Source of the DNA: JABMQB01 sp963666575
Lineage (GTDB): Bacteria; Bacteroidota; Bacteroidia; Bacteroidales; Prolixibacteraceae
Length of the DNA: 64,000 nucleotides
Assembly (NCBI GenBank): GCA_963666575.2
Contig: CAXXYG010000018.1
Location: forward strand, 248,001 to 312,000
Direction: 5' to 3'
Shown: piece after piece, positions 1 to 8,889 of the stretch
Layout of the letters: every line of letters starts with the position of its first letter
How positions within the stretch are numbered: the stretch's first letter is position 1
Made by a program: the position numbers and the translations under genes
Notes under the pieces: generated by a model
Seen by the model: the letters and a program-made list of their open reading frames with translations, nothing else
Told to the model about the DNA's origin: nothing
Database searches by the model: none

Positions 1-2
1 AT

Positions 3-455
3 ATCGGCAATTTGGATAATTTGGCAACACTGCTCAAAGCAGGAACCGAAGCTGTGCGGGAAGTTGACCCGGCAATTACTGTGATGATGCACATTGCACT
101 TGGCGGGCAAAACGAGGAATGTATTTTCTGGTTCGATAATATGATTGCCCGTGGTGTAGAATTCGACATCATCGGACTCTCCTATTACCCACGCTGGCAT
201 GGTACATTGGATGACCTTGATGCCAACCTTAACGACATGATTGACCGTTACCATAAAGATGTAAATGTGGTTGAATACAGTGCTTTTAAACGCGAAATCC
301 ACGACATTGTTTTTAACTTACCCGATAACCGTGGAAATGGTACCTGTATTTGGGAGCCACTCAACACCTGGAGCCGTGTACTCGACCGTCAGGGAAATAC
401 TACTGAAGAGATAAAAATATACGATAAAATGGCTTTGAAGTACCTGTCGAAATAA
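3..455 (+). CDS. GH53 endo-beta-1,4-galactanase, C-terminal part (5' end outside window)
   Basis: The frame is open to the left edge, so the TTG at 12 is probably not the true start. Seen: a GLSYYPRWHGTL block, an NLND..DRY segment, the strand-end motif VVEYS and a C-terminal WEP, all in the order and spacing of family GH53 arabinogalactan endo-beta-1,4-galactanases. In that family the Glu of the VVEYS-type motif is the catalytic nucleophile and the acid/base Glu lies upstream, outside this window. The enzyme cleaves beta-1,4-galactan side chains of pectin, probably in the periplasm or outside the cell, but the signal peptide cannot be seen. A hairpin follows the stop codon. Confident on family, not on exact substrate. 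Confidence 0.85.
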   Translation: MGNLDNLATLLKAGTEAVREVDPAITVMMHIALGGQNEECIFWFDNMIARGVEFDIIGLSYYPRWHGTLDDLDANLNDMIDRYHKDVNVVEYSAFKREIHDIVFNLPDNRGNGTCIWEPLNTWSRVLDRQGNTTEEIKIYDKMALKYLSK

Positions 456-472
456 TAATTTATTAAAACAAC

Positions 473-502
473 GGATTCCATCTTAAATTACAGATGGAAT
501 CC
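473..502. terminator. Bidirectional hairpin between convergent genes
   Basis: GGATTCCATC (473-482) and GATGGAATCC (493-502) form a perfect 10-bp stem with a 10-nt loop. It lies between the plus-strand GH53 gene and the minus-strand PQQ-like gene, where a shared terminator is expected. There is no strong T run on either side, so function is inferred from position and stem quality. Confidence 0.55.
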
Positions 503-544
503 AAATCATAAACTTAACAAGAAACCAATCCCTGAAAATTGAAA

Positions 545-1786
545 CTATGTGTTAATTTCTTTTTGTTTGATGTCATAGGCCATCAGTACTTCACCACGCC
601 TCACAAATAATAAACCATTTGATAAAGACATGTGAGCAATTTGAGGGCCACTTCCCTGCCTGATTTTGAATGAGCTTACTAGTTCAAGGCTATTTTCATT
701 TAATGTAAATAAACCAACCCTACCCATTTTATCTTCGTAACTGTACAACAAATCATCGGCAACCATTAAATTACAGCAATTCATATTATCATAATACGAC
801 AACGTAGTCCCGGTTTGGGCATCAATACAATAAATCCCTTTGGCGAATCCCGGTACAATAAGCTTGCCCTGAAAAACTACTGCACCGCCAATTGGATAGG
901 CAATAACTGAATCTTGCCATATCACTGAGCGTTCAGTCAATGTTTCGTTATAACTACACAATGAACCACTTTTTTGATAATGCCCAGTAAAATAAACCTG
1001 ATTGTTAAACACCTGAGGTATTATGCCTGAAATATGGGCATCTTTTTTAATGATCTCACCGGTATTATAATCTACCAAAATATCATAATGCAAAGTAGAT
1101 GTAAATACAACTTTTTTAGTATTCCCCTCAAGTAATACCGGTGATGTAAAATAGGCTGTATCCTGAATACTTTCCGATTTCCAAATTGTTTCACCTGTTA
1201 ACCTGTTTAAGGCAACCATTGTTGTATTTTTGCCACATGGAGTAATAATCATTTTATCGTCGAAAACCAAAGGTGATTCAGTAAACCCATCAGTTCCAAT
1301 TCCATTAAATTTTTCTGAAGCAGGAATTTCCCAAATAACTTCCCCGTTTTCACGATCGAAGCATGTGATATCACCAAATACAGTAACAACATAAACTTCA
1401 TCCTTAAATATTGTAGGAGTACACCGACTTTGAGGCCAATCTTTCGAACGGGAAGCCCTGCCGTATTCTTTTTGCCAGATAATTTCCCCATCCAAATCCA
1501 TGGCGGTAATAATTTCAAATGAATCACGTTTCCCGGTGGCATAAACCATTTGGCCCTTAATAGCAGCTGATGAAAAACCATCGCCAATACTATCAACTAA
1601 CCAGACTAATTCAGGGCCATTTTCAGGCCACTTTTTAAGCAGGTTTTTTTCGTGACTAACTCCATCACGATTGGGACCGCGCCACTGCGACCATTCCTTC
1701 GATGTTTGTTCATTTATACAGCTTGCTGTTAAAAAAGAAAGGGCAAAACAAATAATAATGAGTTGAGATAATTTAATTGTTTCCAT
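545..1786 (-). CDS. PQQ-like beta-propeller lipoprotein (paralogue 1)
   Basis: 413 aa. The N-terminus is a lipoprotein signal peptide with lipobox LTASC, so the mature protein is probably anchored in the envelope. The mature part begins with WSQWRGPNRDG, typical of the outer-membrane PQQ-like (BamB-fold) beta-propeller proteins of Bacteroidota and Planctomycetes. Repeated blades carry GxIxW-type strands (for example GEIIWQKEYG, GEVIWEIPAS, GETIWKSES). No PQQ-binding dehydrogenase residues can be assigned, so it should not be called a dehydrogenase. It has two close relatives in this window (14459-15700 and 18186-19445) sharing the ends LLKTWP..GPELVW and YSYEDK.GRV. A PD40 lipoprotein gene lies 174 bp upstream on the same strand. 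Role unknown; binding or scaffold functions are plausible. Confidence 0.85.
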   Translation of the reverse strand: METIKLSQLIIICFALSFLTASCINEQTSKEWSQWRGPNRDGVSHEKNLLKKWPENGPELVWLVDSIGDGFSSAAIKGQMVYATGKRDSFEIITAMDLDGEIIWQKEYGRASRSKDWPQSRCTPTIFKDEVYVVTVFGDITCFDRENGEVIWEIPASEKFNGIGTDGFTESPLVFDDKMIITPCGKNTTMVALNRLTGETIWKSESIQDTAYFTSPVLLEGNTKKVVFTSTLHYDILVDYNTGEIIKKDAHISGIIPQVFNNQVYFTGHYQKSGSLCSYNETLTERSVIWQDSVIAYPIGGAVVFQGKLIVPGFAKGIYCIDAQTGTTLSYYDNMNCCNLMVADDLLYSYEDKMGRVGLFTLNENSLELVSSFKIRQGSGPQIAHMSLSNGLLFVRRGEVLMAYDIKQKEINT

Positions 1787-1837
1787 AGCTTTGAAAGATG
1801 TTTATAATTTCACCTAAAACTACCTAACCAATTGTTT

Positions 1838-1875
1838 ATTAATACGACGATTTATTCCTGAAATAAGCAGAGACA
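1838..1875 (-). promoter_or_regulatory. Conserved upstream element of PQQ paralogue 1
   Basis: On the plus strand this reads ACGACGA followed by TTATTCC, about 55 bp upstream of the start codon. The same blocks, plus AAAACTAC closer to the gene, occur at 19484-19530, 56 bp upstream of PQQ paralogue 3. A weaker version occurs upstream of 29193. Either duplicated promoter sequence or a shared binding site. Confidence 0.35.
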
Positions 1876-1960
1876 GTTCAAAATGTTCAGTCAATTGTCA
1901 TTGGTCATTCAAACATTCAAGCGCAATCTTATTCAGGCGCACATTTTAACCGGACTTTAA

Positions 1961-3154
1961 TTATCGCAACAATACCTGAATTGTTGATTCCAAAAACGGT
2001 TGTTTTGAATCGGGGTCACTCACCTGTAATTTACATAAATATTCTTCTTTGGAATAACCTTCACCTTCCCAAACAAATTGATTTTCGCCTGCTGGCCTGT
2101 ATTCATCAAATATCGTTTCCAATTCTTCACGGTCAAGATTGTAAATTATCAATTTAATATTCCCCGGTTTTTTCACATCAAAATTAATTACCGTTTTACT
2201 ATCAAACTGTTGATAAAAGGAGAAGTCATCCTTATTTTTAAGGGCTTCAACCAGAGAGATTCGGGGAGTATTTTTTAAAACCGAATCAAGGCTTACCCAA
2301 TAAATTTCATAATTCCCGCTGCGGTCGCTCGAAAAGAACAGGTATTTACCATCGTGCGATACCCAGGCAAATCCATCGGTTGCCGAACTATTGATTTCGG
2401 GGCCCAAGTTTTGAGGAGCCGACCATTCTCCATCGGGCATGGCAAAGGTTATAAAAAGGTCGGTTTCAAAAAAACCACCCTGGTTGCCGGTTGCAGGACG
2501 CCGAGATTGGAAAATCAGGAATTCCTCATTGGGCCCGGGAGCCCACAAACAGTCGCCAACTTTTGAATTTAAAGCACCCATATTTTGTGCTTCCTGATAC
2601 TGCCCATTTTTGCTCGGGATTCGCCAACCATCACAACCTCCAACTCCACCAGCACGCCACGAACAAACAAACATGCTACCCAGGCTCGAAGGGTGGCAAC
2701 TATACTCGCTTGACCCGGAATTAATAAGGCTATCCATTTCAACGGGTGCCGACCATCCGCCTTTGGCAGTGCGTGTAGATTGATTTACTCCAACACCCCC
2801 CTTATACGGACCTATAAAAAAGAATTTTGATCCATCGGCAGAAATACTGGGACACATACCCATGCTGGGTATAAAAGAAGCTTTTGTGGGGGTAGCCCAA
2901 CTTGTATCCAAAAAAACAGATTCCAAAATCTCTACACCGTTCCAGGGTTTGTCACTAATGGTAAAATAGCATTCTTTGCCATTGGGCGAAAAAGTAATCA
3001 TTGCTTCATTCCTATCTGGTAAAGAAATAATGCCAGGCGCAAAAATTTCGGGGACATCTCCAGGAGGAGTTTGTCCAAAATATTCAGAGGTGGATTGGGT
3101 GGTACAAGCCTGTAATACACTAATTGCAACAATAATAAAAAATAGTTTTTTCAT
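1961..3154 (-). CDS. PD40 (WD40-like) beta-propeller lipoprotein
   Basis: 397 aa from the ATG at 3154. An upstream in-frame start exists, but only the start at 3154 (MKKLFFIIVAISVLQAC) places a clean lipoprotein signal peptide at the N-terminus. Seen: the local motif FGQTPPGDVPEIFAPGIIS, then PD40-type blades such as AMITFSPNGKECYFT, PSISADGSKFFFIGP and FAWVSHDGKYLFFSSDRSG. PD40 blades are also found in TolB. The C-terminal 80 residues, after the last blade, look like a small beta-sandwich (FlgD-like: NIKLIIYNLDREEL, YRPAGENQFVWEGEG), a tail often seen on secreted Bacteroidota proteins. The partner is likely the PQQ-like gene downstream. The ligand or substrate is unknown. Confidence 0.8.
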   Translation of the reverse strand: MKKLFFIIVAISVLQACTTQSTSEYFGQTPPGDVPEIFAPGIISLPDRNEAMITFSPNGKECYFTISDKPWNGVEILESVFLDTSWATPTKASFIPSMGMCPSISADGSKFFFIGPYKGGVGVNQSTRTAKGGWSAPVEMDSLINSGSSEYSCHPSSLGSMFVCSWRAGGVGGCDGWRIPSKNGQYQEAQNMGALNSKVGDCLWAPGPNEEFLIFQSRRPATGNQGGFFETDLFITFAMPDGEWSAPQNLGPEINSSATDGFAWVSHDGKYLFFSSDRSGNYEIYWVSLDSVLKNTPRISLVEALKNKDDFSFYQQFDSKTVINFDVKKPGNIKLIIYNLDREELETIFDEYRPAGENQFVWEGEGYSKEEYLCKLQVSDPDSKQPFLESTIQVLLR

Positions 3155-3260
3155 GGTTACTTGTTTTTGGTTTTTAAAAGTCCTGTATTCGAAAATATTT
3201 TTTTCAATAATATATATTTTCAACTGGAACCAAGAACCAATATACATTCAAAACCTATTC

Positions 3261-3302
3261 AATAACTGGTCAAAAACATTCGCTATTAGTCACTAGCAAT
3301 TT
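3261..3302. repeat. 42-bp direct repeat, left copy (IS target duplication)
   Basis: A 42-base block starting AATAACTGGTC and ending TAGCAATTT abuts the left end of the IS1634-type element. An identical copy is at 4933-4974 on the other side. Known for IS1634: long target duplications of variable length. Confidence 0.9.
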
Positions 3303-4932
3303 CCTGACTTCTGACGATTAGTGCGGTAGCAATTTCCATTTTGATATCAACTTTGCTAATGGGGTTTCCAAAATTTCTTTGGTAGGTGACCTGAAGATAA
3401 ATGTTTCCTTTGTTACGCGGTCTTGTATATGGGTTTCAGTAATGTTCATTACAAGAAAGCGTATTTCCCTAAGCGATAGCTTGGTTGTTAAGTCCAGGTA
3501 TTTTTCTACTATCAATGCAACAAAACAAATCAATATATGGGCCCTAATTGCATCATGCTTTTGATGATAAATAGGCCGTGCCTGTAAGTCAAACTTGCTC
3601 ATTCGGAATGATTGTTCTACATGCCATAGTTGGTGATAGCGTGATATTACTAGCTCGTTAGATAATTGTTGCTCAGATAAGTCGGTACAATATCCCTTTA
3701 TTCCCAGCAATAACCTTCTTTTTTCAATTAATGCGGTATTCAGTTCTATTTTCTCTTTGGAGACCTTTCTGATAAACTTGGCCCTGACTTTCAGGGATTG
3801 TTTGGCTACCAATTCTTCAGCTTTTTGAACAAGCTTGTTAAAATCATACAACTCCTTCTTATACCGTTTGGTTGAAAAATCACAAACCAAATCACCATGT
3901 ATCGAAGAGAAACGGGCCTTTGTGCCATGGTTCCCATCCAGTGTATTGTGAATACGTTTTACTAAATCAAGGTTCGCATTGGCCAACCGTGCACCGACAA
4001 TGTATGATATTTCCTTTTCCCTGAGTTCAGAAAGCCTCTGTTCATCGAGCATGGCTGCATCTGCCACAATAATAGGTTTAACCTGGGGGTGTCCTGCAAT
4101 AAACCGTTCAACTATCGGCAGCATGGTTTTTCCTTCAAAGGTGTTTCCGGCAAAAACCTCGTACGACAAAGGAAAACCCGATTGAGTTACCAAAAGCCCG
4201 ATTACTATTTGAGGCTGTTGTGATTTATTGTCTTTTGAGAACCCCTGTATTCTAAAATCATCGGCTTTAAAGGATTCAAAATAAAGAGTGGTTACATCGT
4301 ACAGAACAAAATAGAAGGGCTCCTTAAATTTCTTTTGGGCAACATTATAGGCGCAATGCTCAATGTCGGCCTTATAGTTTGTTAATTTAGGGATATTGCG
4401 ATAAATGCGTTGTGAGTACTGTATCCCAAAATAGTGTTGTAATAGTTCTATCGACCGCAGTTTCGAAGCTGGTTCAATTAACCTGATAATAGCAAAATCA
4501 AGTAATAACCGGGGCAAATGGGACAACTCACATTCATCAAGGCAGCTCATGAAAAAACGAAAAGCAAAATGGTGTGTTACTCCTATGCAATCAGCCCTAT
4601 CGACCAATAATATCTTTTGTTTCTGGTCCGGGAATAAGGATAATTGCCCGGAATGCCCTTCAATCCACTCAAAGGCCTTTTTACGTAAAGCTTGAACTTC
4701 TATATCGTCCTTTCCACTACCTATATGTTTGATAATAATGGAACGGTGAGCAACATATTGCACCACTTGCAAGGCAATTGAGCCTGACCTGGTTTTTACT
4801 TTTCGTACCGAATACATACCACAAAAGTACGCGTTAGTGCGGTATTTTCATATATACAAAATCACAACATTCTCAATATCTGTGAATTATATCTTTGAAT
4901 CTTGTCTTTTTTTGATAGCGTCAGAAGTCAGG
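3303..4932. mobile_element. Complete IS1634-family (IS4 group) insertion sequence
   Basis: 1630 bp. The ends are inverted repeats: CCTGACTTCTGACG at 3303-3316 and its complement at 4919-4932. The element encodes one intact transposase on the minus strand and is flanked by perfect 42-bp direct repeats (3261-3302 and 4933-4974). Intact ends, perfect duplication and an open transposase indicate a recent, possibly still active, insertion. It sits between the PD40 gene 1961-3154 and the nitroreductase 5026-5634, and breaks no recognisable gene. Confidence 0.9.
3318..4817 (-). CDS. IS1634-family transposase
   Basis: 499 aa, full length for the family. DDE residues can be placed: Asp in LYDVTTLYFES, Asp in IVADAAMLDEQ, and Glu in YHQLWHVEQSFRMSK, which has the Y-x2-[R/L]-x3-E-x6-K spacing of the IS4-group YREK signature with Leu in place of Arg. 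The N-terminal part (MYSVRKVKTRSGSIALQVV) is typical of IS1634 proteins. It catalyses cut-and-paste transposition of its own element. The gene nearly fills the element, with 15 bp between its stop and the left end. No frameshift seen. Confidence 0.93.
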   Translation of the reverse strand: MYSVRKVKTRSGSIALQVVQYVAHRSIIIKHIGSGKDDIEVQALRKKAFEWIEGHSGQLSLFPDQKQKILLVDRADCIGVTHHFAFRFFMSCLDECELSHLPRLLLDFAIIRLIEPASKLRSIELLQHYFGIQYSQRIYRNIPKLTNYKADIEHCAYNVAQKKFKEPFYFVLYDVTTLYFESFKADDFRIQGFSKDNKSQQPQIVIGLLVTQSGFPLSYEVFAGNTFEGKTMLPIVERFIAGHPQVKPIIVADAAMLDEQRLSELREKEISYIVGARLANANLDLVKRIHNTLDGNHGTKARFSSIHGDLVCDFSTKRYKKELYDFNKLVQKAEELVAKQSLKVRAKFIRKVSKEKIELNTALIEKRRLLLGIKGYCTDLSEQQLSNELVISRYHQLWHVEQSFRMSKFDLQARPIYHQKHDAIRAHILICFVALIVEKYLDLTTKLSLREIRFLVMNITETHIQDRVTKETFIFRSPTKEILETPLAKLISKWKLLPH

Positions 4933-4974
4933 AATAACTGGTCAAAAACATTCGCTATTAGTCACTAGCAATTT
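4933..4974. repeat. 42-bp direct repeat, right copy (IS target duplication)
   Basis: Identical to 3261-3302 and directly adjacent to the right terminal inverted repeat of the IS1634-type element. Confidence 0.9.
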
Positions 4975-4986
4975 CAAACAAACTGG

Positions 4987-5014
4987 CCTTCCCTGAATAG
5001 AGTTGACCGGTTTT
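4987..5014. repeat. 28-bp dispersed intergenic repeat, copy A
   Basis: Contains GAATAGAGTTGACCGGTT. Copies with the same orientation lie at 14403-14430 (4 mismatches) and 24063-24090 (1 mismatch). All three sit within about 60 bp of the 3' end of a minus-strand gene. Origin unknown; possibly an IS end remnant. Confidence 0.7.
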
Positions 5015-5025
5015 AGAATCAATCA

Positions 5026-5634
5026 TTAATCATCAAATGATTTTCCTACTACTTGAGTATATACTATTTTTTCATTTTCATTCAAACCCATTATCTTATG
5101 AAGTTTGTCCCTATCAACTAAACTAAGAACTGCGGTACTTAAGTTGGCTGCTGCGCAATACAGATAAATATTCTGGCTGATAAAACCGGTATCGGTTGTT
5201 GAAACAAACCATTTTCGATTATCGTCTTTAAAAAGAAATGCCTTCATTCTGGAATAATCAGAAACATAAATAAGTCCAACCGGTGCAGAGTGCATCATTT
5301 TTTGAGTACCAATATCCTTTCTTATATCTTCCGAAAGAACTTTAATAAGCTGATGATTATTTTCATCGTAACAGAAAAGTCCATTATACATAGCTATATA
5401 TACTTTTATCTCCTGCGAATTACATGCCGATGGCGCTGTCCTCCTGCTTTTGCTTCTTTTTGTTTCAGGGTAAGTAATGCCACAGGCAACCCATAAAATA
5501 TCAGAGATCTCCTGTAGCGATAGATTTACATCCTTCCATTTCCTTTTTGTACGACGTTTTTCAATTGCCTTCATTAAAGGAAAAGTAAGGCTTTTTTGAG
5601 GTTCAGGTAGTTTTATGGTATTTGCCATAACCAT
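5026..5634 (-). CDS. Nitroreductase-family (SagB/ThcOx-like) flavoprotein
   Basis: 202 aa. Seen: an N-terminal MKAIEKRRTKRKW segment (the RRS-type FMN phosphate-binding start of nitroreductases), SLQEISDILW, a RRTAPSACNSQEI block corresponding to the PSAhNxQ motif, and a C-terminal half with AAANLSTAVLSLVDR and a short terminal strand. The family binds FMN and uses NAD(P)H. This short SagB-like group is common in Bacteroidota and is not necessarily linked to peptide-azole synthesis; no cyclodehydratase or peptide precursor gene is nearby. No signal peptide, so cytoplasmic. Substrate unknown. Confidence 0.82.
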   Translation of the reverse strand: MVMANTIKLPEPQKSLTFPLMKAIEKRRTKRKWKDVNLSLQEISDILWVACGITYPETKRSKSRRTAPSACNSQEIKVYIAMYNGLFCYDENNHQLIKVLSEDIRKDIGTQKMMHSAPVGLIYVSDYSRMKAFLFKDDNRKWFVSTTDTGFISQNIYLYCAAANLSTAVLSLVDRDKLHKIMGLNENEKIVYTQVVGKSFDD

Positions 5635-5944
5635 ATTCAGAAATAATTAATTGTTTGTATGACAAAAATATTCTGTTTAAAAAAATTCTTGCTATCAATA
5701 AAAAACAATTTTAAAATTATTTTTAACTATTTCTAATCAATAGATTGTATTTTTCAAATTTGGCTTTAACTGCATTGATAAATAATACCGAAAATACCAT
5801 CGTAAAAAGGATTATTCTTTACATCAATTTCCAGTATATAAAACTTAAACTGCCTAGCGCTTTTTCGTTAATCATTACTTTTTTATTCCTATTTAATTTC
5901 AGCACAAATTACAATATTGATTCAGCATATCAATTCCTCATCTA
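5635..5944. other. AT-rich intergenic region, no gene seen
   Basis: 310 bp between the CotH-like gene and the nitroreductase, both minus strand. It should hold the promoter of the nitroreductase and the 3' end of the CotH transcript. No convincing small gene, hairpin or repeat was found. Confidence 0.5.
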
Positions 5945-7114
5945 TTACTTTAATAAAGTATTAAAATATTCATCAAGGTAGCTAATCCTAAGTTTCACAA
6001 ACTCACGCATCAAATCAAGCTCTTGCCTGTAGCCATTGTTATCAAAATACCATTTGCTATCAAGTGGCCATTTACTAAAGTTTTTCCCAACTTCTTTGTT
6101 TATTATTTTATCATTTTGGATTATATGTGCCTCAAAATTTTTGATTGATATAATATTTAATTCGCGAAGTTCAAACCAGCGATTTTTTAATTTGCGCAAA
6201 TATTCAATCTCTGGAATTTTCGACAGCCTTTCCAATAAAATTGCTTTGTTGCAATCAAGTTCTCTCTCCATTAAATTGTACTCATTATCTCCATCTCTGC
6301 CAAATGAGTGGTCGTAATCCCAAATTGCAAATCGAAAAGGTGTATCCTTATCTAATTTATACAAAAAAAAATTCTTCAATATTCCATCTGAATTATTAGA
6401 GAACAATAAGATGATGTGCCAGTCAATTACATTTTCAATATCCACCCAATTAAAAATGTCTCTAGCAAATTCACTATCATTTGAATTAAACAGAAAGTTC
6501 TTAAACTTTTCAATGTATGGAGTTTTATCTGATTCATAAATCTTTGGATATTTCTGCTGATAATAGTTAAATGAGTCCTGAACAAAACTGAGTTTTTGCT
6601 TTATAAAAACAGGTGGGTCTTTAAATACCATTGCCATGGTATCGCTCTTATTTAAACCTACCATTGAACCATTTATTTCTTCCATAATTACATACAAACC
6701 TTCATAAATGTTGTTTATACTAATATTTATATAAGAGCTTTTAGCTGCAACATTTTTTGTATTCATTTCACAAAATAGGTCATAGCTAATTTTATGCCTC
6801 ATAAAAGTCTTATCAATATAATTTGCATTTAAAATCCAATCATCATCAATCGGGAGGTTAACAAATGAATATTTGTTTTCTAATTCGAGCGAGAAAGAGT
6901 GTTTATAATATTTACTCGACATACCACCCCTAAATTTAATTCTGCCCAAAAGTTCACTTCTATTCTCAGTATCAGAATATTCAATGGTGCATGGCTCTTT
7001 AACCGACCATCCTATTTCTCCTTCTGTTATAATATTCATAGAAGGTAATACCTCCCTCTTACATGATATTGTAAATAGTATAAAAATTACAAAAAGTATG
7101 TCTATGCTTTTCAT
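5945..7114 (-). CDS. CotH-kinase family lipoprotein
   Basis: 389 aa. Signal peptide with lipobox FTISC, so envelope anchored. Seen: RIKFRGGMSSKYYKHSFSLEL, the RG.ss...K.s....l start of CotH proteins; LPIDDDWILNANYIDKTFMRHKISYDLF; GLYVIMEEI, matching the conserved Gly-hydrophobic-E segment; and IWDYDHSFG, matching the metal-binding WDxDxxFG motif. CotH proteins have an atypical protein-kinase fold; Bacillus CotH phosphorylates spore coat proteins. In Bacteroidota they are exported and mostly uncharacterised. The gene stands alone, with more than 300 bp of non-coding DNA on each side and a lower GC than its neighbours, which could reflect acquisition. Family confident, substrate unknown. Confidence 0.85.
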   Translation of the reverse strand: MKSIDILFVIFILFTISCKREVLPSMNIITEGEIGWSVKEPCTIEYSDTENRSELLGRIKFRGGMSSKYYKHSFSLELENKYSFVNLPIDDDWILNANYIDKTFMRHKISYDLFCEMNTKNVAAKSSYINISINNIYEGLYVIMEEINGSMVGLNKSDTMAMVFKDPPVFIKQKLSFVQDSFNYYQQKYPKIYESDKTPYIEKFKNFLFNSNDSEFARDIFNWVDIENVIDWHIILLFSNNSDGILKNFFLYKLDKDTPFRFAIWDYDHSFGRDGDNEYNLMERELDCNKAILLERLSKIPEIEYLRKLKNRWFELRELNIISIKNFEAHIIQNDKIINKEVGKNFSKWPLDSKWYFDNNGYRQELDLMREFVKLRISYLDEYFNTLLK

Positions 7115-7621
7115 TTTAATGGCTAAAAAAATATGTGATTTTTATATGTTATTGGTACATGGTTGATGGTTCTTTTTTGGTTGTTTGTAATACTAATATT
7201 TGATTACCTTAATAATTATATTTCGTTTTAATCGCGTAATATTATTAGCCTGTAAACATACCACATATCCTTCTCCAAACGCCAGTAACACCTGCAGTAC
7301 ATTTTACTATATTACAGATGGATAATTATATATTTTTAAAACACTTAATGGTATTTACTTAAAAAAATCCGGGGGATTATTTCATTGATCATTTACTTAA
7401 CCTAACAGTTGTATAGCCGGGTTTCAACAGGTATTAAAATTAAGGATAATAAACAGAAGTAACAAATAAAATCGTATGGAGTGATTTATGGAGGATTGGC
7501 CATCAGGCACTAGGCATTGGACACTGAGCATCTTTTTAGAGCAATTGAACATTTAAACATTCAGATTTGTAAATGCCTGCCACCCTTACTCCTATTTGTC
7601 ACCAGCCGTGTTTTTGTCCGG
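7115..7621. other. Intergenic region, no gene seen
   Basis: 507 bp. The first part is the AT-rich upstream region of the CotH gene. From about 7490 to 7570 there is a run of short related words (GGCACTAGGCATTGGACACTG, then AACATTTAAACATTCAG in separate steps) resembling the CATT-rich intergenic strings found elsewhere in this window. No reading frame with protein-like features. Confidence 0.5.
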
Positions 7622-8134
7622 TTATTTTTCACATTCTTGTTTTAATAAGCCAAGCCAGTTTTGCATGCCATTTTCTAAACTTTTATTGAATGTTTTTTTC
7701 AAGAGTTTTGCAAAAAAACCTTCCAAACTTTCTTCAACGTTTACTTCTGTTTTTCCATTTTTTTCGCTTATTGTCCAGTTATGGATAGCGTACATTCTAA
7801 AAGTTTTTCCTGTCCATCCAATTTGTTTTAGAGGTTCAACTGTATGCAGCGTTGAATGTATTTTTACTCCACCAGATTTCCAGTCGAATGTTGAGTTTGG
7901 TTTTAATTCTCCATTCAATTTGGATTTACTAATATCTGTTTGCCAGTAAATCCAATTGTTGATGTTGGCCATAGCTGCCCATACTCTTTCACTACTTGCA
8001 GAAATTGTTATTGTTTTGTTACATTTTACGGGAGCGTTGTTATTAATACTTTTCATGATTGAATCGTTTTGAGCAAATAAACCTGTCGAAGCTGTTAAGC
8101 TATTTGCGGATAATAAAATTGATTTTGCGAACAT
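7622..8134 (-). CDS. SRPBCC (START/polyketide-cyclase-like) domain protein
   Basis: 170 aa. Seen: TITISASSERVWAAMANINNWIYWQTDI, the beginning of polyketide-cyclase/START proteins; a middle segment FDWKSGGVKIHSTLHTVEPLKQIGWTG; and a C-terminal amphipathic helix rich in Lys and Leu closing the helix-grip fold. The first 36 residues resemble a signal peptide ending in LFAQN, so it may be exported; an internal Met at residue 27 offers a cytoplasmic alternative. The fold binds hydrophobic ligands; no ligand can be named. It lies 65 bp downstream of the Crp/Fnr-type regulator on the same strand and could be co-transcribed with it. Confidence 0.8.
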   Translation of the reverse strand: MFAKSILLSANSLTASTGLFAQNDSIMKSINNNAPVKCNKTITISASSERVWAAMANINNWIYWQTDISKSKLNGELKPNSTFDWKSGGVKIHSTLHTVEPLKQIGWTGKTFRMYAIHNWTISEKNGKTEVNVEESLEGFFAKLLKKTFNKSLENGMQNWLGLLKQECEK

Positions 8135-8199
8135 TAACGTTTGTTTTAATTGTACAATACAAAGGTTAGCACAAAATCAAGTATTGCTCTTGACAAATA

Positions 8200-8778
8200 T
8201 CAAGAAGTTTGGTTAACCGCTTTTTTTCTTATTCTGCTTAAGGTTTCAGGTGTTATACCAAGCATTGAAGCCAGGTACTGCAGTGGTACCTGACTAAACA
8301 ATTCTTTATTAAAAGTAAATAGTTGATTATACCTTTCTTCTGCTGTTTTTGAAAGATGAGAGATAATCCTGTCTTCGAGGACTGTAAAACATTTTGCTAT
8401 AAATAATTTCTCTAATTCCGTCCAGCGGGGAACTACCTGTCCAATTTTTTGATAGTCATTTTTATCGATAATATAAAGTTCACAATCGGTTAAAGCCTGA
8501 ATATTCCAACGGGCAGGTAGTTGAAAAATAAAACTTGCAAGGTCCACCACAAAATACCCTTTTGTCGAAATCCATTTGGTTATTTCTTTATGGTCAATAA
8601 AAACGAACTCTCTGATTATCCCTGCCTGAACAAAACCAAGTCGATTTGATTGCCTGCCGGTTTTAAGAAAATAGTCGCCCTTTTTTACTGTTGTTGGTTT
8701 AAAAAACGAACTAATTTTTGTTAGGTCATCATTATTGACTCCGAAGTAGGTTTGTATGTATTTTTCAAGTTCCGTCAT
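8200..8778 (-). CDS. Crp/Fnr-family transcriptional regulator
   Basis: 192 aa from the ATG at 8778; the frame extends 20 codons further upstream, but MTELEKYI is the usual N-terminus. Seen: a cyclic-nucleotide-binding-like jelly roll (KKGDYFLKTGRQSNRLGFVQAGIIREF), a long dimer helix, and a C-terminal helix-turn-helix (LQYLASMLGITPETLSRIRKK). No Cys cluster of the Fnr type and no clear cAMP pocket Arg/Ser pair, so the effector is unknown. Such short Crp/Fnr proteins are frequent in Bacteroidota. It probably controls itself, the SRPBCC gene downstream, or the transporter operon that ends just upstream. Confidence 0.87.
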   Translation of the reverse strand: MTELEKYIQTYFGVNNDDLTKISSFFKPTTVKKGDYFLKTGRQSNRLGFVQAGIIREFVFIDHKEITKWISTKGYFVVDLASFIFQLPARWNIQALTDCELYIIDKNDYQKIGQVVPRWTELEKLFIAKCFTVLEDRIISHLSKTAEERYNQLFTFNKELFSQVPLQYLASMLGITPETLSRIRKKAVNQTS

Positions 8779-8889
8779 TGTGCGTAGTTTTGTCGTAAAA
8801 TAGCTGGTGTCGACAAGAGCAAGATACAAAAATACCACCTAAAATGGGTATTTCTATATTGGGTCAATGAGTACATATAATTGGAGATC

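Noticed and set aside
1249..1596. Alternative minus-strand frame inside the PQQ gene
   Set aside because: Shadow of the propeller gene in another frame.
545..1786. PQQ-dependent dehydrogenase
   Set aside because: Blades match PQQ-like repeats, but catalytic Asp, Ca site and heme domain are not seen.
5026..5634. SagB-type thiazole/oxazole peptide cluster
   Set aside because: No cyclodehydratase, protease or short precursor gene found on either side.
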